From: Anaerostipes amylophilus | GTDB lineage: Bacteria; Bacillota; Clostridia; Lachnospirales; Lachnospiraceae | Reading direction: 5' to 3' | Assembly: GCF_025567365.1 (NCBI RefSeq) | Contig: NZ_JAOQJG010000007.1 | Coordinates: 1-64,000 of the forward strand | Length of the DNA: 64,000 nucleotides | Part shown: one piece after another, positions 61,739-64,000 of the stretch | Layout of the letters: each line of letters starts with the position of its first letter | Position numbering within the stretch: the stretch's first letter is position 1 | Translations under genes and position numbers: made by a program | Notes under the pieces: generated by a model | Told to the model about the DNA's origin: nothing | Seen by the model: the letters and a program-made list of their open reading frames with translations, nothing else | Databases searched by the model: none

Positions 61739-62458
61739 CTATAAAATCTGTCCATCAATGGAAATTGTATGCACCTGCCATGGAAGGAATTTCCCAGAAT
61801 CCTGAATTGCCTTCTTAGCTGCATTTTCAAGTCCTCCACAGCAAGGAACTTCCATTCTTACGATCGTTACACTCTTAATATCATTATTAGCAATGATCTG
61901 TGTCAATTTCTCACTGTAATCTCCTTCGTCAAGTTTTGGACATCCAATTAGTGTCACTCTGTTTTTGATAAATTCCTGATGGAAATTTCCATAAGCATAA
62001 GCTGTACAGTCTGCTGCAATCAAAAGATTGGCATCTTTAAAATATGGTGCATTGACTGGTACTAATTTAATCTGAACTGGCCATTGGGATAACTGGGAAG
62101 ATGCATGTACTGACTGCTCTGTCTGTACTTCTTCCTTATGATTTATCATCTTCATCCTTGTTCCTGGACATCCATGGAATACTGGCTTTTCTTCTTTATC
62201 TTTTGCTGCCATTTGGGCTTTTTTCTTCATATTGGCTTCGACTGCTTCTCTGTCATATGCAGCTGCCTCACGCTCTATAAAACTGATCGCTCCGGTTGGA
62301 CAATTTGGCAGACAATCTCCTAAGCCATCACAATAATCATCTCTTAATAACTTCGCTTTTCCATCAACCATTCCGATTGCATCTTCGTGGCATGCATCAG
62401 CACAAAGCCCACATCCATTACATTTATCTTCATCAATTTCAATAATTCTACGAATCAT
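61739..62458 (-). CDS. 4Fe-4S ferredoxin-domain protein
   Basis: The 239-aa protein has two cluster motifs: CNGCGLCADACHEDAI and an altered CDGLGDCLPNCPTGAI. A linker follows, then a C-terminal domain with ADCTAYAYGNFHQEFIKN, IGCPKLDEGDY and MEVPCCGGLENAA, containing conserved Cys residues. Homologues are common in anaerobes as ATP-independent iron-sulfur proteins with no assigned reaction. It may link to corrinoid, hydrogenase or other redox partners not seen here. It has its own terminator. Confidence 0.75.
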   Translation of the reverse strand: MIRRIIEIDEDKCNGCGLCADACHEDAIGMVDGKAKLLRDDYCDGLGDCLPNCPTGAISFIEREAAAYDREAVEANMKKKAQMAAKDKEEKPVFHGCPGTRMKMINHKEEVQTEQSVHASSQLSQWPVQIKLVPVNAPYFKDANLLIAADCTAYAYGNFHQEFIKNRVTLIGCPKLDEGDYSEKLTQIIANNDIKSVTIVRMEVPCCGGLENAAKKAIQDSGKFLPWQVHTISIDGQIL

Positions 62459-62635
62459 TTCTATTCTCCTTTTCTTGACTTTTTATCCTTTACTGTATCG
62501 TCAGTATAATCGATGCTTCGAAGAAAGTCTGTTGTTTTTACAACGTTTTTTATTTTTTCAAAATATTTATCATTTTTCTTTATGGCATCCTTTTTACCTA
62601 TAGAGGACAAAATCTTCTTGCTGGAAAAACACGAA

Positions 62636-62668
62636 AAAGCAGAAGGCACTCCATAAACCTTCTGCTTT
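62636..62668 (-). terminator. terminator after the 92-aa gene
   Basis: AAAGCAGAAGG (62636-62646) pairs perfectly with CCTTCTGCTTT (62658-62668); T run on the minus strand. Its presence argues against the open frame 62461-62736 that spans it. Confidence 0.82.
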
Positions 62669-62717
62669 CTCTGTTGTTTATTATTCGAAAATGCCAACAA
62701 AGACATGTTCTTCCTGA

Positions 62718-62996
62718 CTATCCAACGAAACAACACTCCATATTCTCTTCATAAAATCTGTCATACATCTGTCGCATTAAGGGAATCAATTTATAAAGTG
62801 GTTCCGTCTTACGATGATTGACTTCGTCTTTGATCATCTCTTTGATGATTGCTTCTTTCGTCTCTTTAAGAGTACCATATACACCGACTCTTTCCAATAC
62901 TTTTTTACATTTTTCTTGATTCTTTCTTCTTTTTAATAACACAAAATCTCCACAACATTTTTTTATATAATAATTTTCTTTCATTCTCATTAACAT
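62718..62996 (-). CDS. small basic protein of unknown function
   Basis: This 92-aa protein, rich in Lys and with Cys near both ends (KKCCGDFVLL, ENMECCFVG), is preceded by AAGGAG at 6 nt from the ATG and followed by a strong terminator, which supports a real gene. No membrane helix is evident. No family recognised. Confidence 0.6.
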   Translation of the reverse strand: MLMRMKENYYIKKCCGDFVLLKRRKNQEKCKKVLERVGVYGTLKETKEAIIKEMIKDEVNHRKTEPLYKLIPLMRQMYDRFYEENMECCFVG

Positions 62997-63024
62997 AATG
63001 TTCTCCTTTCCACATACCGTGCCT

Positions 63025-63052
63025 AAGATCTTTGTCTGATCACAAAGATCTT
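63025..63052. promoter_or_regulatory. 11-bp perfect inverted repeat before the 92-aa gene
   Basis: AAGATCTTTGT (63025-63035) and ACAAAGATCTT (63042-63052) with a 6-bp spacer lie ~30 nt before the ATG at 62996, probably within the leader. It could be an operator or a leader hairpin. The rest of 63053-63218 is very AT-rich, with repeated GTATAC motifs, and holds no gene. Confidence 0.45.
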
Positions 63053-63218
63053 CTTGAATGGATCATGGACATTATATGCCTTTTGTATACATATTTTGTT
63101 GCAAAATCATTACATTTTTATAAATTTTCTCTTAATTTATTATTTATAAATTTATTTTTAATTTCTATTAGTATTTTTATACTGTATGTTGTATACATAT
63201 AATGATATATTTTACCAC

Positions 63219-63248
63219 TTTACAACACTCGTTAATTCCAGTTATAAT
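63219..63248 (+). promoter_or_regulatory. promoter of the HAD phosphatase gene
   Basis: TTTACA (63219-63224), 18 nt, TATAAT (63243-63248), ~70 nt before the ATG. Confidence 0.55.
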
Positions 63249-63317
63249 ATTTAAAGTTGTTTTATGATATCATGCATCAATATTGTCATGGTGTTAACTA
63301 AAGAAAGGATTATGTTA

Positions 63318-64000
63318 TGAATTATAAATTAATCGCTGTAGATCTTGATGGAACTCTTTACAATGATGAACCTGCAATTTCCCCAGCAACGATCCAGGCA
63401 CTGATCAAAGCTCAAGAAATGGGAATTCGAGTTGCAATTTCTTCCGGCCGTCCTCTTCCCGGTCTTTTTCATGCCAGAGATGCTCTTAATCTCCAAAAAT
63501 ATCATGGTATGCTTGTTTCCTACAATGGCGGAAAAGTTGTTGATACTACAAATCACGAGACTCTATATGAAAATACAATTCCTCATGAGCTTGCTGTTGA
63601 AGTTTTAAAATATCTTGGAAATTTTCCAGTTGTTCCAATGATCGATGATGGAAATGTTTTATATGTAACAGATAAAAATGCTTACCGTGTCCGTGAAGAA
63701 GCTTTAAATGACTCTATGAACTGTGTAGAGGTTTCTTCTTTGATCGATTGTCTGGATTTCCCATTAATTAAGATTCTTACTGCGATTGAACCTGAGAAAC
63801 TTCCAGATGTCTTTAAAGTGATTGGGAAACCTTATGAAGGAATTCTTGATTTTGTACAGAGTGCTGACTTTTATATTGAAGCAGTCCCTCATGGTACAAG
63901 TAAGGCAACCGGGCTTTTAAAGGTTTGTGAAAAACTTGGAATCCATTCTGATCAGATCATTGCTTTTGGTGATGCAAAAAATGACCTTGAAATGATCAAG
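63318..64000 (+). CDS. Cof-type HAD phosphatase, partial at window end
   Basis: At least 227 residues are readable with no stop before the edge. KLIAVDLDGTLYNDEPAISP holds the nucleophile Asp, VAISSGRPLPGL is motif II, and AFGDAKNDLEMIK is the C-terminal Mg-binding motif. The large cap inserted between motifs II and III marks the Cof (C2) subfamily, which dephosphorylates sugar phosphates and flavin or pyridoxal phosphates. The substrate is not predictable. AAAGGA precedes the ATG. Confidence 0.88.

Noticed and set aside
62461..62736. 91-aa minus-strand open frame
   Set aside because: It runs through a strong intrinsic terminator and overlaps the end of the 92-aa gene; no RBS.
1..64000. CRISPR arrays, tRNA or rRNA genes, and prophage genes
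   Set aside because: No regularly spaced short repeats, no cloverleaf-like or rRNA sequence and no phage structural genes were seen on reading both strands.

Overview
The window looks like a low-GC Firmicutes chromosome, most likely a Lachnospiraceae gut commensal (Anaerostipes-like is my guess). The reasons are the gene repertoire (sigma-K, RNase J, IreB/RuvX/DUF1292 cluster, YqeG, EF-P), the AGGAGG-type ribosome binding sites, and several families typical of clostridial gut bacteria (enoate-reductase-like flavoenzymes, AprAB-type APS reductase, a chorismate mutase-shikimate kinase fusion). No rRNA, tRNA or CRISPR array was seen. Species assignment is inference; no search was run.

Layout. 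1-1.5 kb is a decayed accessory patch: an IS91-type transposase scrap, a HipA-like kinase reduced to a pseudogene by two internal deletions, and its intact helix-turn-helix partner behind a strong promoter with a perfect inverted-repeat operator. 1.6-1.8 kb holds a frameshifted yezD-like gene. 1.9-7.2 kb is a mannitol operon (mtlR-mtlA-mtlD). 7.3-9.5 kb is mobile: a 261-bp palindromic repeat, then a broken tyrosine recombinase overlapping an IS91-family transposase that carries a 302-base assembly gap. 9.7-18.2 kb is one long sulfate-assimilation operon (sbp-cysT-cysW-cysA-aprA-aprB-cysD-cysN). 18.4-24.4 kb is housekeeping: a lipoprotein, hexapeptide acyltransferase, exoIII, DMT exporter, EF-P, Fe-alcohol dehydrogenase and a chorismate mutase-shikimate kinase fusion.

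24.4-32.4 kb is the most interesting metabolic region: two paralogous LysR/enoate-reductase-like pairs bracket a YdiB-type quinate/shikimate dehydrogenase, which is divergent from one LysR with a perfect palindrome at the classical LysR position. 32.5-34.3 kb has small hypothetical genes; 34.5-37.6 kb has argH plus a large doubly anchored lipoprotein; 37.8-40.3 kb has O-acetylhomoserine sulfhydrylase and its LysR, again with a well-placed palindrome. 40.5-42.3 kb is a MarR regulator with a perfect 20-bp palindrome and a YczE-like membrane domain fused to a cytidylate-kinase-like domain. 42.3-45 kb is a two-component system divergent from an acidic lipoprotein.

45-49.7 kb is a probable uptake/hydrolysis system: PucR regulator, M20 amidohydrolase and two membrane proteins. 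50-57.2 kb is a conserved Firmicutes block (mtaB-ireB-ruvX-DUF1292-rnj-short MltG-like-O-methyltransferase-U32) ending in sigK, whose start lies in a large hairpin. 57.3-62.5 kb carries an HPr-like protein without the phospho-histidine, thiI-cysteine desulfurase, rsmE-prmA and a ferredoxin protein. The window ends inside a Cof-type HAD phosphatase.

Themes: sulfur metabolism recurs (sulfate uptake and reduction, O-acetylhomoserine sulfhydrylation, cysteine desulfurase with ThiI, MtaB thiolation, YezD remnant), and so does the shikimate pathway (AroK fusion, YdiB-like dehydrogenase).
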